Shown here: in pieces, positions 55,978 to 64,000 of the stretch
Layout: each line of letters begins with the position of its first letter
Numbering within the stretch: the first letter of the stretch is position 1
Assembly: GCA_016708435.1 (NCBI GenBank)
Contig: JADJFV010000014.1
Span: 1 to 64,000 of the forward strand
Direction: 5' to 3'
Source of the DNA: Leptospiraceae bacterium
GTDB taxonomy: Bacteria; Spirochaetota; Leptospiria; Leptospirales; Leptospiraceae
Length of the DNA stretch: 64,000 nt
Notes under the pieces: generated by a model
The model's input: only the letters and a program-made list of their open reading frames with translations
Database searches by the model: none
What the model was told of the DNA's origin: nothing
Position numbers and translations under genes: made by a program

Positions 55978-57510
55978 ATGGTTAAAAGACAGATGTTTAG
56001 TAAGATTCAGAAATTACGAATGCAGGGATTTTCAATGGAGGCAATTGCCCTAGAATTGGGAATAAATCGAAAGACGGTCTCGAATTACGTTCAGATGAGC
56101 CCAGAGGAATATATTGCCTATGAAATGGAATCTAGAAGTCGGAAGCGAATTCCGAGTGAATATAAAGAGAAGATAATAGAGATATACCGCAATAACGGAT
56201 TTAAGCGCCTCAACATGACTGGGGTATACGATTACCTCGAAGAGATTGTTGGTAAATTGGCATTTACCGATCGAACGTTACGAAATTACATCAATTCATT
56301 AATTCAGAATGGCGAATTAAAAATTTCCGAGACAATAAGGATGTATGAAAAAGTTGCACCTTTACCGTTTGGAAAACAGATACAGATGGATTTTGGTCAA
56401 TACAAATTTAAATCAGGTTTAAAAGTATATATATTTGCCACACTATTATCTGCAAGTAGGTATAAATATGTTTCATTTCAAGACAGACCATTTCGTGGAA
56501 AAGATATAATCGATCATCTAATTAATTGTTTTGAATACTTTGGAGGTCAACCAGAAGAGTTAGTAATCGATCAAGATGCTGCGTTAGTTGCATCTGAAAA
56601 TCATGGAGACATTCTATATACAAAAGAATTTTCTCATTTCATAGAAGAAATGAATTTGAAGATGTATGTATGTCGGAAAGCAGATCCAGAATCAAAAGGG
56701 AAGGTCGAGAATTTAGTTGGCTATGTGAAGCACAATTTTCTGGATATTCGAGATTATTCGGAGATAGAAGAATTATGTAAGAGCGGATTATTATGGTTAG
56801 ACCGAAGAGCAAATGGAAGTATCTCCGCAGCAACGGGCTTAATTCCAGCCGATGTCATTACTGAAGAAAGAAAGTTTTTACATCCAATTCGAAATTCTAT
56901 TTTTAAGATTAATTCGATTGTTAAGGATGAAAGAATTGTAAGTCAGCAGAGTTTTATTTCTTATCAAAATTCTTTGTATTCAGTTCCTACTGGGTACCGG
57001 AATCAGAAAGTAGAAGTAGCGGTAATTCTAGATATTCTCTACATCTACTCACTTGACAACGTATTATTAGCCGAACACGAAATAACCAGTATTTACAGGG
57101 AAAAAGTCATTAAAAGAGAACATTTTAGAGAGAAAGAGAAAAAGCTTTCTGATTTAAAAGAGGATATTCCCAGACTGTTTGCATTACCTTTATGGAAAGA
57201 ATTTGTGCTTATGAATTTCAGAACGTTTCCACGTTATACGCGAGATCAATGCATATTGGCAAAGAAATATTTCAATAAGGATACGAATGAAAATTTATTA
57301 TTGCAAGCCTTGCTCTTTTGCAATGAAAACAAAACTTTTTCTTTTAAGAATCTATTTGACTCCTACAATTATTTTTTCAATGAAGATAAAGCAGATCAGG
57401 TAGGAACAAAAAAAGAAGTTAAGTCATTTGAAAATAAAACGCTAAAGATAGATGTAAGTTTGAGAGAATTACAAGAATATACCTCTCACATTCTAGGAGA
57501 GGCGGTATGA
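55978..57510 (+). CDS. istA: IS21-family transposase IstA
   Basis: A 510-residue DDE transposase. The N-terminal helix-turn-helix (QGFSMEAIALELGINRKTVS) is followed by the catalytic triad in GKQIQMDFGQ (D138), LVIDQDA (D198 or D200) and ESKGKVENLVGYVKHNF (E244), and a beta-barrel-like Mu-type C-terminal domain. It cuts and joins the IS ends. Its stop overlaps the istB start by 4 bases. Confidence 0.95.
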   Translation: MVKRQMFSKIQKLRMQGFSMEAIALELGINRKTVSNYVQMSPEEYIAYEMESRSRKRIPSEYKEKIIEIYRNNGFKRLNMTGVYDYLEEIVGKLAFTDRTLRNYINSLIQNGELKISETIRMYEKVAPLPFGKQIQMDFGQYKFKSGLKVYIFATLLSASRYKYVSFQDRPFRGKDIIDHLINCFEYFGGQPEELVIDQDAALVASENHGDILYTKEFSHFIEEMNLKMYVCRKADPESKGKVENLVGYVKHNFLDIRDYSEIEELCKSGLLWLDRRANGSISAATGLIPADVITEERKFLHPIRNSIFKINSIVKDERIVSQQSFISYQNSLYSVPTGYRNQKVEVAVILDILYIYSLDNVLLAEHEITSIYREKVIKREHFREKEKKLSDLKEDIPRLFALPLWKEFVLMNFRTFPRYTRDQCILAKKYFNKDTNENLLLQALLFCNENKTFSFKNLFDSYNYFFNEDKADQVGTKKEVKSFENKTLKIDVSLRELQEYTSHILGEAV

Positions 57511-58226
57511 AAATAAATAAAGAAGTTAATGAAATCACAACCGCTTTAGGATTAAATGGAATGAGAGAAAACTTGGATAAAATTATTCAAGAAGCAGAAT
57601 CTAAAAAAAGTTCCTATCTTACATTTCTACTATCGCTTTTGGAGTCGGAAGTAAAAGACAGAACAAAAAAAAGACTGCGTCGAAATTTTACAGCAGCTCA
57701 CTTTCCGATTGAGAAACAATTTGAAACTTTTGAATTCAATCGAATAAAAGGAATTTCTAAGATAGAGATTAACAATCTTTTAGATTGTGGATGGCTTGAT
57801 AGAAAACAAAATATTCTTTTATTCGGTCCTCCTGGAATTGGAAAAACTCATATCGGTATCGCACTTGGATTCGTTGCTCTGAATAAAGGATACACTGTTT
57901 GCTTTGAGCGGGTAACGAGTCTTATGCACCTATTCAAAGTTTCTTCCATTCAAAAGCAAGCAGAACATAGAATTAAAAAAATCATGAAAGCAAATCTTAT
58001 CATCATTGATGAAATCGGATACACCCCCATTGATAAAAAAGAAGCAAATCTCTTCTTTAATCTCATCTCAGAAGTCTATGAAAAATCTTCTATAATTCTC
58101 ACCTCAAACAAGTCATTCGAAAACTGGGCGGAAATGCTTGGTGACACGACAATGACCGCAGCTTTACTTGATAGACTTTTACACCATGCGAAAATATTTA
58201 ACTTACAAGGGATTCTTATCGCCTAA
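57507..58226 (+). CDS. istB: IS21-family helper ATPase IstB
   Basis: A 239-residue AAA+ ATPase: Walker A LLFGPPGIGKTHIGIALG (K113), Walker B ANLIIIDEIGYTPIDKKEAN, and sensor region SIILTSNKSFENWAEMLGD. It is related to DnaC. It selects targets and stimulates IstA. The adjacent ATGA overlap with istA indicates coupled translation. Confidence 0.95.
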   Translation: MKINKEVNEITTALGLNGMRENLDKIIQEAESKKSSYLTFLLSLLESEVKDRTKKRLRRNFTAAHFPIEKQFETFEFNRIKGISKIEINNLLDCGWLDRKQNILLFGPPGIGKTHIGIALGFVALNKGYTVCFERVTSLMHLFKVSSIQKQAEHRIKKIMKANLIIIDEIGYTPIDKKEANLFFNLISEVYEKSSIILTSNKSFENWAEMLGDTTMTAALLDRLLHHAKIFNLQGILIA

Positions 58227-58349
58227 ATAACAAAAATTTAAATAAGGAGGTCAATACTATTTCTTAAAATCTTCCCACCTTTTCTTTCCAACGAATGTCC
58301 GTTTCTGTTTTCCGAGCAATGGGTAATTCTACTTTCCATTCACAAGTTA

Positions 58350-58860
58350 TTGTAAAACATTCAGTGCTTATGACAGCATTGAGTGCCTCTACCTAGGTTG
58401 AAGTTTTTTTAACACAAAGGGCACAAGGGTTTTCACAAAGAGCACAATGTTTACAATTTTTCTTTGTGATCCTTGTGTGTTTTTTAACTTAGTGTTCCTT
58501 GTGGTTAATTCTTTAATGAAAGAGAAAATCGATCAGAGTCTTAAATCTTATGACTTCTTGCTTAGACTCTATCCCTACTAAGATGTTAGATGCTCTATAC
58601 TTGTCGATATACCAAGAATACTAAGTGGAATACTGTTAAGGATATTATCAAAGATACTCAATTTTCATTTTTCAGTATGTTTGATAGTATCATTGAGAGT
58701 ATGTTTGATAGTATCTTTGAGCTATAGGATGCTTATAGGAATGTAAGGATTGGTGTTTTGTCTTGGGAATAAAAAGAGGTTTTTTACTAAAACTCTTCGT
58801 GCACTTCGTGTCCTTCGTGGTAAAATATCTTTTACCGAATGATGTTAAGCGATAATTGTT
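58350..58860. other. gene-free region rich in repeats
   Basis: This holds a family B palindrome (TTAACACAAAGGGCACAAGG with CCTTGTGTGTTTTTTAAC and CTTGTGGTTAA, about 58407-58513). There are two direct 24-bp units with core AGTATGTTTGATAGTATC (58674-58697 and 58698-58721), with an inverted partner ATCAAAGATACTCA just before, and a further TTCGTGTCCTTCGTGGTAAA repeat at about 58785-58815. No gene is evident. Confidence 0.6.
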
Positions 58861-60219
58861 TTATAGAAAAAATATTTTCTCTAATCGAATCTTTAATTCT
58901 GTTTTTGTTTGGTTGAATAAATCCAAAAGAGGTAGGTTCTCATCTAGAGCTTTCATGAATACTTCTCTATTGATAATCGGGAGTTGAAATACTTTGATTA
59001 AAATCTTCGCGTCATTTGCAAATCTATCCGGAATCGTAAATTGACTTATAGACTCCGTGTAATTAGAAATTGTATTGGGGTAAAAGAGTATTATCTCCTG
59101 AATTTTAAATCGGATTGCATACGAGATCATTTGATACAAATCAGATTGGGAAACTCCCTTCTTGGGATTACTCTCTTCTGAAAAAATTATTTTATACTTT
59201 GTATCAGCTAGAATTTCTCTAGAGCCAATTTGTAGATGAATGTCGGGCTTAAGAGTAAAGGCATTCTCTTCATCTAAATATACAGAGGATATTTGCGATT
59301 TTGCGGTAATGCCTTTTATTTCTTTGTCTATAAAACCAAATACGAAATCTTCAAAGATAGATTCCATCGGCAATAAAAATGCAAATAGTTTTAGATTATT
59401 TTTATAATTAAAAGAAATACTATGATTCAAAAATAGATAACAATAATCCCTTACCGTTTCAAATTCTCCAAACATGGGATTGAATTTTACTTGCAGACAA
59501 TCTTCTCGAGTGACAGCCACATCTTTTACTTCTTCTAAGATAAACAAAATCTCTCGCAGAAACTTCTTATTATCCGAATTTTCTGTAACATTCAAAAGTA
59601 GCTTTGCGACATACTTGATAATCCGATTAAACAAGTTATCAAATACAAAAGCATCGAAGGTGCAATTTAATTTATGCCAATTCCCCCGCGCAATATTTTC
59701 GTGGAGGTATTCATTTGTATTTAAACGACCTTTTATAAAGGGAAGCTCCTGGTTGATTTCCTCGTATTGTTGATAAACAGAATTTGACAAAAGCTCTCTT
59801 GTATACTTGGAAAATAAATAAATTAGGATTTCAAAGAAGTCACTCTTTTTTCCACCTAGAGAAGTTTGATAGTTTGGAAATTTAATCTTTCTACAGTAAG
59901 ACAGCCACCATAGAATATGACTCTGCATTGCATTTATGTCATTTTCTGAATACTCACGATTATCCTCATAAAATATTTTTGGAAGTAGATTTATCTTTTC
60001 TCCCTCAAAATGAATTACACCTATATATTTATTGGATTTTATATGATTGGTTTTGCGTAAGAATTGAAGAAAGGGTTGAGCTTCTTGTTTAGAAGGTTCA
60101 GTGTCCGAATAAAAAGAATTCTTTTCTCTCCTACTCCAAATCACATCTAGAAATATTTCTAAATCAGTAAAAGAGCCATCAAAGGTTTCTTTGTTTTGGT
60201 ATTCGAAGAGGTTTATCAT
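58861..60219 (-). CDS. mcrC: McrC-family subunit of a type IV restriction system
   Basis: From ATG 60219 (MINLFEYQNKETF), about 452 residues. The N-terminal part has KYIGVIHFEGEKINLLPKIF, the middle ELPFIKGRLNTNEYL, and the C-terminal PD-(D/E)XK nuclease is FTLKPDIHLQIGSREILADTKYK read as D...D-x-K. McrC binds the McrB AAA ring and cuts DNA that carries modified cytosine or another modification. The start lies 2 bases after the McrB stop at 60222-60224. The longer ATG 60246 lies inside mcrB and is unlikely. Confidence 0.88.
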   Translation of the reverse strand: MINLFEYQNKETFDGSFTDLEIFLDVIWSRREKNSFYSDTEPSKQEAQPFLQFLRKTNHIKSNKYIGVIHFEGEKINLLPKIFYEDNREYSENDINAMQSHILWWLSYCRKIKFPNYQTSLGGKKSDFFEILIYLFSKYTRELLSNSVYQQYEEINQELPFIKGRLNTNEYLHENIARGNWHKLNCTFDAFVFDNLFNRIIKYVAKLLLNVTENSDNKKFLREILFILEEVKDVAVTREDCLQVKFNPMFGEFETVRDYCYLFLNHSISFNYKNNLKLFAFLLPMESIFEDFVFGFIDKEIKGITAKSQISSVYLDEENAFTLKPDIHLQIGSREILADTKYKIIFSEESNPKKGVSQSDLYQMISYAIRFKIQEIILFYPNTISNYTESISQFTIPDRFANDAKILIKVFQLPIINREVFMKALDENLPLLDLFNQTKTELKIRLEKIFFL

Positions 60220-60221
60220 GA

Positions 60222-62441
60222 TTAACCTTCTATTTCTAAAGGCCAAATATCTTTCTTAACAACTAAGCCAGCTTTTGTTAGAATTTCTTTGACTTCTTTT
60301 TCATCATTCATGAAGTATTCTAATAGAGTGGAATTACTTTTCGATTCATTATCTCCGGTAAATCTTTGTTATCTCCCATGAAATAAGAATGTCCAATTTG
60401 AAAATCATGTCCCTTCCGATTCACAATCTCAGCATTTAGCTTCCTCAAAACTTCCTTGTGAAAGATTTCTTCTCCTACAATTTCATACAGCGGATACATG
60501 GCTTCAAATACAAAGCGTCTTCTAAGTGCTATATCCAAAAGAGCAATCGACTTATCTGCTGTATTCATCGCTCCAATGATAAATAAATTAGAAGGCACAA
60601 TAAATTCTTCCCCAGAAGGCAATGTGCATTTAAGAGGAATCTTTCCATGTGATCGTTTATCAGGCTCGATTAAAGTAATCAACTCTCCAAAGACCCGAGA
60701 AATATTCGCCCGATTGATTTCATCAATGATGATAACATAACTTGGAACATCAAAAGATTTTACTTCCTTAAAATTTTCAAAATCTAAATTGGCTAATAAT
60801 TTTTCTTTGTATCATAAGATACTTCCTCATCCACTTCATCAGCAAGTTCTATCTCAGGATTTTTTTTATAGGTATTATAGAATTGAATAAATTCACGCAA
60901 AGCCACCCAATACACAGTAGTATTACAACCACCAATTGCATCTCGAATATCTTCATGAACATTCTTAATCTTTTGCATAGTAGGGAAAATTTCAAAAGTT
61001 TTAAAAGCCTATTTCCAGAAACAGTATAACCTCGACTTCTATTTTCATGTTTAAATTCAATATTATCATTTTTTGTGAATGAACTTATAGTTATCACAGA
61101 ACCGGTTGAAGTCTTAAACTCTTTTGACTTTAAAGATTTTAAATGTTCAACAAAGTCTAGGTAAATTTCATTTTCATCGAGTTTTTGTTCTTTGTCTTTC
61201 TTACTTGCGCTTTGTTTTTTTCGGACTTTATAATATTCAAATAAAGCGTTTACTGCAATCCTTTTAAACACTCCATCCTTTCTTTCAAAACTCAAATTAC
61301 CTTCAGACTCTACGTTAGGTCTTAGCCCCTGTATAAAATCTTCATAGCCATAATTTTGATGAAAGGTAATAAACTCAATTCGATCTCCAAGATTTGCATT
61401 GAATATTCTTTGTGCTTCTTTATAATCAGAAATTTTTTTATTCTCAATGATCTCGGCTGCTCTCAGAATTGTATGATAGGTCTTGCCTGTTCCCGGTGGT
61501 CCGTAAAAGATTGTATTGAGTGATTGAGGTTTCATGTTGTTATCCTTTGCTTGGGTTGGGTTCATGTTTGTATTCATTTCGTATGAGGCATTTTCAAAAT
61601 TAGTATCATGAAATCTTCGGAAACTAGATTTTGATGTTCGTTTTAATTCTTTATCAATGGCATCAAAGATTGTAGGTTTATAGGATTCAACCATACCAAT
61701 ATCATGAAAGCGATTGAAATAAGGTTGTGGTGGATTCCCATCAAATGGTTCAGAATGCTTAATTCCTATTATTTTTTCTGATGTGATTACTCCGTATTTG
61801 CCCCTTGAGTCTCCGTAAAAAAGAATCAATCCATATCTTTGAACAACGATAAAGCTTAAGCGATCTCGCTTGCAACTAAAAGAAAGTCTTTCATCACCTA
61901 TCTTTAATTGAAAATGATTTAGGATTTCTTTTAAAAATTTAAAATAGAAATCGATATCTTCTTTTGGATAAATAGCAAGCGCTTTTGCAAAGGCATTTTT
62001 ACCTTGTTCGATTAGATCAAGGATTGCAATATATTCGTCTTCTGTCGCAGAGAAATTGGTTCCTTGACTCCCGACGTTTAATTCTGATAATTCAGGATTG
62101 GAATCAATCTGTGCTTTTAAAATGGGAGAATCTACAAGATTGTGGGTTACTTGCAATTTGACTCTAGAAGAAATTTCATCACCACTTTTATCAGTATAGT
62201 ATTTCGTTTGACTTCTTTCATCCCGTCCTTCATAGACAGTTGAGGTTACTTCTGCTAATGCGTAACATCCTTGGGAGGCGCCTGTAACCCAGAGAATTAC
62301 TTTATCGTCTTTTTTAATTTCGGTCTTGTGTGCACTTACTCTCCAAGTTTCAATCTCATTGTTTTTAAGTGCATCCACTATATTAAAAATTTTTGGATTG
62401 CCTTGAAATATCCAATAGTTTGGTTTATCAGCTTTATTCAT
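60222..62441 (-). pseudogene. mcrB: EVE-domain McrB-type AAA+ GTPase, three frameshifts
   Basis: The N-terminus is an EVE domain (NYWIFQGNPKIFNIVDALKN, KVILWVTGASQGCYALAEV), a reader of modified bases. Walker A YGPPGTGKTYHTIL (Lys about 320), Walker B YVIIIDEINRANISRVFGEL and the McrB signature IGAMNTADKSIALLDIALRR follow. The frame breaks near 61008 (SGNR to AFKTFEIFPTM), near 60812 (TKK to KLLANLDFENF, in an A-run) and near 60335 (KVIPL to LEYFMNDEKEV). Each is repaired by restoring one base. It recognises modified DNA and drives McrC. The start at 62441 overlaps the upstream 85-aa gene (ATGA). Confidence 0.82.
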
Positions 62442-62695
62442 ATACCCAATCCATGCTGTAAAACAGAAAGTCTCTTTTCACTTCCAAATTTATAAATATA
62501 GGAAAAAAAAGTAAATGGATCGATTTCAATTAAATCTATATCCTTTCCACTTGCATCTTTATCATTAAAATTTGTGATTCCAACTTTCTTTAAGAGATCA
62601 ATCAATTCTTTCTGATTGTTTTGTTTCGTTGCTAAAAACTGAACTAACTCTTTATGAGTAGCCACCCATGAAAAACGAATTGGTTCATTGCTCAT
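62438..62695 (-). CDS. 85-residue McrB N-terminal-domain-like protein
   Basis: The protein reads EPIRFSWVATHKELVQFLAT, KKVGITNFNDKDASGKDIDL and IEIDPFTFFSYIYKFGSEKR, then LSVLQ. The IDPFTFF block followed by an R-x-x-x-L segment resembles the small N-terminal domain fused to McrB-like ATPases elsewhere. Here it is a separate gene whose stop overlaps the EVE-McrB start by 4 bases, so the two are coupled. It may be a detached specificity domain or a truncated one. No signal peptide. Confidence 0.65.
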   Translation of the reverse strand: MSNEPIRFSWVATHKELVQFLATKQNNQKELIDLLKKVGITNFNDKDASGKDIDLIEIDPFTFFSYIYKFGSEKRLSVLQHGLGI

Positions 62696-62858
62696 TTACA
62701 AAAAGCCTCTACCTTAGTTACTAAAGCACCACCATTAGTTACATAGAGTAAAGAGTCAAATAGAATAAATTTGCGGTCAGCCCTTCCGTCAAAAAAATCA
62801 CAGTTCATACAATGATCCACAACCACAAAAGAATCAGCAAATCAGTTTTTGTTTTCAT
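62692..62858 (-). pseudogene. small hypothetical gene at the head of the McrBC operon, one frameshift
   Basis: ATG 62858 follows a purine-rich GGGGGAG and reads MKTKTDLL. After a one-base shift the frame continues DSFVVVDHCMNCDFFDGRAD and RKFILFDSLLYVTNGGALVT, then KVEAFCK, ending at TGA 62692-62694. That stop overlaps the next ATG (ATGA). Alternatively translation starts at ATG 62808 or GTG 62826. No family is recognised; about 55 residues. The tight overlap argues that it is a real member of the operon. Confidence 0.45.
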
Positions 62859-63042
62859 ACTCCCCCGTTTTTTTATACGTTGTGTCTAATATACATTTGG
62901 CACATTTTACTTTTAATACTAGATATAGTAAAACAACAATAGACTTCGAAAAATAAAGCAAGTCTGTATAAAATAGCAATTGGAAGATTGATTTCTATGC
63001 AACAAGATATAGAGTTAAAACAGAATTAACCACAAGGTCACA

Positions 63043-63426
63043 ATGGATGAAAATGATTTATCAAAATTAGTTTTTGATTTGGGATTAAAGATTCACAAAA
63101 TTTTAGGTCCAGGTCTTTTAGAAAGTGCTTATGAAGAGTGCTTGTATTATGAAATAGTAAAGCAAGGCATTGAAGTTGAAAAACAGAAAAAGCTGCCTTT
63201 GATTTATGAAGAAGTTGAGTTAGAGGTTGGATATAGAGTTGATTTATTAGTTCAGAAAAAATTAATCATTGAAGTAAAAGCTGTCGAATCATTGAATAGC
63301 TTACATATGGCTCAACTATTGACTTACTTAAAACTCTCCGATTGCAAGCTAGGGCTATTAATCAATTTTAACACTACGCTATTTAAAAAAGGCGTCAAAA
63401 GAGTTATCAATGGATCTTTAGAATGA
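63043..63426 (+). CDS. GxxExxY-family protein
   Basis: A 127-residue protein with the family signature GPGLLESAYEECLYYEI, then IEVEKQKKLPLIYEEVELEV, GYRVDLLVQKKLIIEVKAVE and HMAQLLTYLKLSDCKLGLLI. The D in YRVDLLV and the E-x-K in IIEVKAVE match a PD-(D/E)XK nuclease-like core. Biological role unknown; members are often scattered near repeats in spirochaete and Bacteroidetes genomes. Not obviously part of the McrBC operon, which runs the other way. Confidence 0.88.
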   Translation: MDENDLSKLVFDLGLKIHKILGPGLLESAYEECLYYEIVKQGIEVEKQKKLPLIYEEVELEVGYRVDLLVQKKLIIEVKAVESLNSLHMAQLLTYLKLSDCKLGLLINFNTTLFKKGVKRVINGSLE

Positions 63427-63435
63427 TAATACCAA

Positions 63436-63663
63436 AACCCTTGTGCTCTTTGTGAAAACTTTGTGTCCTTTGTGGTAAAAAAAAGATTTAACACAAGGCT
63501 CACAAAGAAGGCACTAAGGACACTAGGAAAAGAATAAGAACAACAAACACAAATTACCCGCAACCACCATACCCTTGTGACCTTTGTGCGAACTTTGTGT
63601 CCTTTGTGGTAAAAAAAATGATTTAACACAAGGCTCACTAAGAAGGCACTAAGGACACAAAGG
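63436..63663. repeat. two tandem copies of family B palindrome
   Basis: Each copy has CCCTTGTG..CTTTGTG....CTTTGTGTCCTTTGTGGT followed by TTAACACAAGGCTCAC and AAGAAGGCACTAAGGACAC. The first is at about 63436-63530, the second at about 63572-63663. The arms of each copy are inverted relative to each other. The stretch from 63427 to 63744 has no convincing gene. Confidence 0.75.
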
Positions 63664-63744
63664 TTTTTTAAATAGAAAAGGATAACATTTTTTTCCTTTT
63701 CTAAAATCAAAGAGTAAATACAATGAATTAACAAAGGAATAATT

Positions 63745-64000
63745 ATGATAATAGATAATATGCAAATTTATATAGCAGAGCTAAAAGGAAAGATTGCATT
63801 TGTAAATGAGAGCAACACTGCATTTAAAGAAATTAGTTATAGCACGGGAAGTTTTTTTTCGGATGGGGATACTATCATACAATCTGCTGTTCCTAGGTTT
63901 AGATTACAAGATATCCCCGCAAAGAGTCATGTTATTATTGAAGATGTGGATGTATTTGAAGATGGAAGAATCAGTTACACAAATGCAAAATTTGTTGAGA
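63745..64000 (+). CDS. hypothetical protein, 3' end outside the window
   Basis: ATG 63745 follows AAAGGAAT at 6 bases and the frame stays open to the window edge for 85 codons: MQIYIAELKGKIAFVNESNT, FFSDGDTIIQSAVPRFRLQD and SHVIIEDVDVFEDGRISYTN. No family recognised. The sequence looks beta-rich and soluble. Codon use resembles the neighbours. Confidence 0.6.
   Translation, partial: MIIDNMQIYIAELKGKIAFVNESNTAFKEISYSTGSFFSDGDTIIQSAVPRFRLQDIPAKSHVIIEDVDVFEDGRISYTNAKFVE

Larger units (their letters stand above)
55869..58344 (+). mobile_element. complete IS21-family insertion sequence
   Basis: The ends read TGTGAATGGAAAGTAGAA at 55869 and TTCTACTTTCCATTCACA up to 58344. Second internal copies of a GGAAAACAGAAACGGACAT motif are present at both ends, as in IS21-type multiple terminal repeats. 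Both flanks carry AGTTA (55864-55868 and 58345-58349), a 5-bp target duplication. It encodes intact istA and istB, so it is probably recent and active. Confidence 0.92.

Noticed and set aside
63324..63734. 136-codon minus-strand frame at the right end
   Set aside because: It reads through tandem family B repeats and the antisense of the GxxExxY gene.
1..64000. tRNA or rRNA genes
   Set aside because: No cloverleaf with a GTTCGAATC-type arm or rRNA-like stretch was noticed by eye; a tRNAscan run would settle this.

Overview
The window looks like chromosome of a low-GC spirochaete of the Leptospira group. Support: the gene order rpsF-ssb-rpsR-rplI-dnaB followed by a SurA-like chaperone, a spirochaete-type SPASM radical SAM protein and a sugar-nucleotide protein; a flgG-flgA-flgH-flgI-flgJ cluster plus a separate fliG; an LruC-domain lipoprotein; and many spirochaete-style lipoprotein signal peptides. 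This is inferred from gene content, not from a database match.

Layout. Bases 1-9,300 are a gene graveyard: an SBBP-repeat lipoprotein, an NHL-repeat lipoprotein, a Phd/PIN toxin-antitoxin pair, remnants of a GNAT and a thioredoxin-fold gene, and a propeller-sensor adenylate/guanylate cyclase, nearly all broken by indels, with palindromic elements between them. Bases 9,300-17,400 hold a defence-like locus: PLD-SNF2 helicase, DUF559 nuclease and Eco57I-type DNA methylase. The methylase 3' end is present three times among palindromic repeats. Bases 17,400-49,100 are intact ordinary chromosome: the ribosomal/replication operon, spiro-SPASM and SpsF/SpsG-like genes, TPR, ankyrin and MORN proteins, a tightly packed operon (ATP-grasp, a 50-aa protein, two methyltransferases, a YihY/BrkB protein with an inserted propeller, a GMC oxidoreductase), fliG, thiolase, a CASTOR/POLLUX-like channel, GtrA/glycosyltransferase/GDPD-like genes, a PP2C-type phosphatase sensor, an agmatine-deiminase-like lipoprotein and large lipoproteins. 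Bases 49,200-55,700 carry a 7TMR-DISM histidine kinase (one frameshift) and the flagellar rod and ring genes, where palindromic elements have entered the 5' ends of flgA and flgI. Bases 55,869-58,344 are a complete IS21-family element with a 5-bp target duplication. Bases 58,860-62,860 are an EVE-McrB/McrC type IV restriction locus with several single-base frameshifts. The end carries a GxxExxY protein, a repeat array and the start of an unknown gene.

Most interesting: (i) three methylase 3'-end copies that differ only at synonymous third positions; (ii) a palindromic element whose TTCGAAATGAC terminus lies exactly where the signal-peptide starts of flgI and flgA must be; (iii) a Ycf48-like propeller inside a YihY/BrkB membrane protein; (iv) a 50-aa gene coupled by overlaps on both sides; (v) frameshifts nearly all explained by one missing base, often in A-runs, and concentrated in defence and accessory genes.
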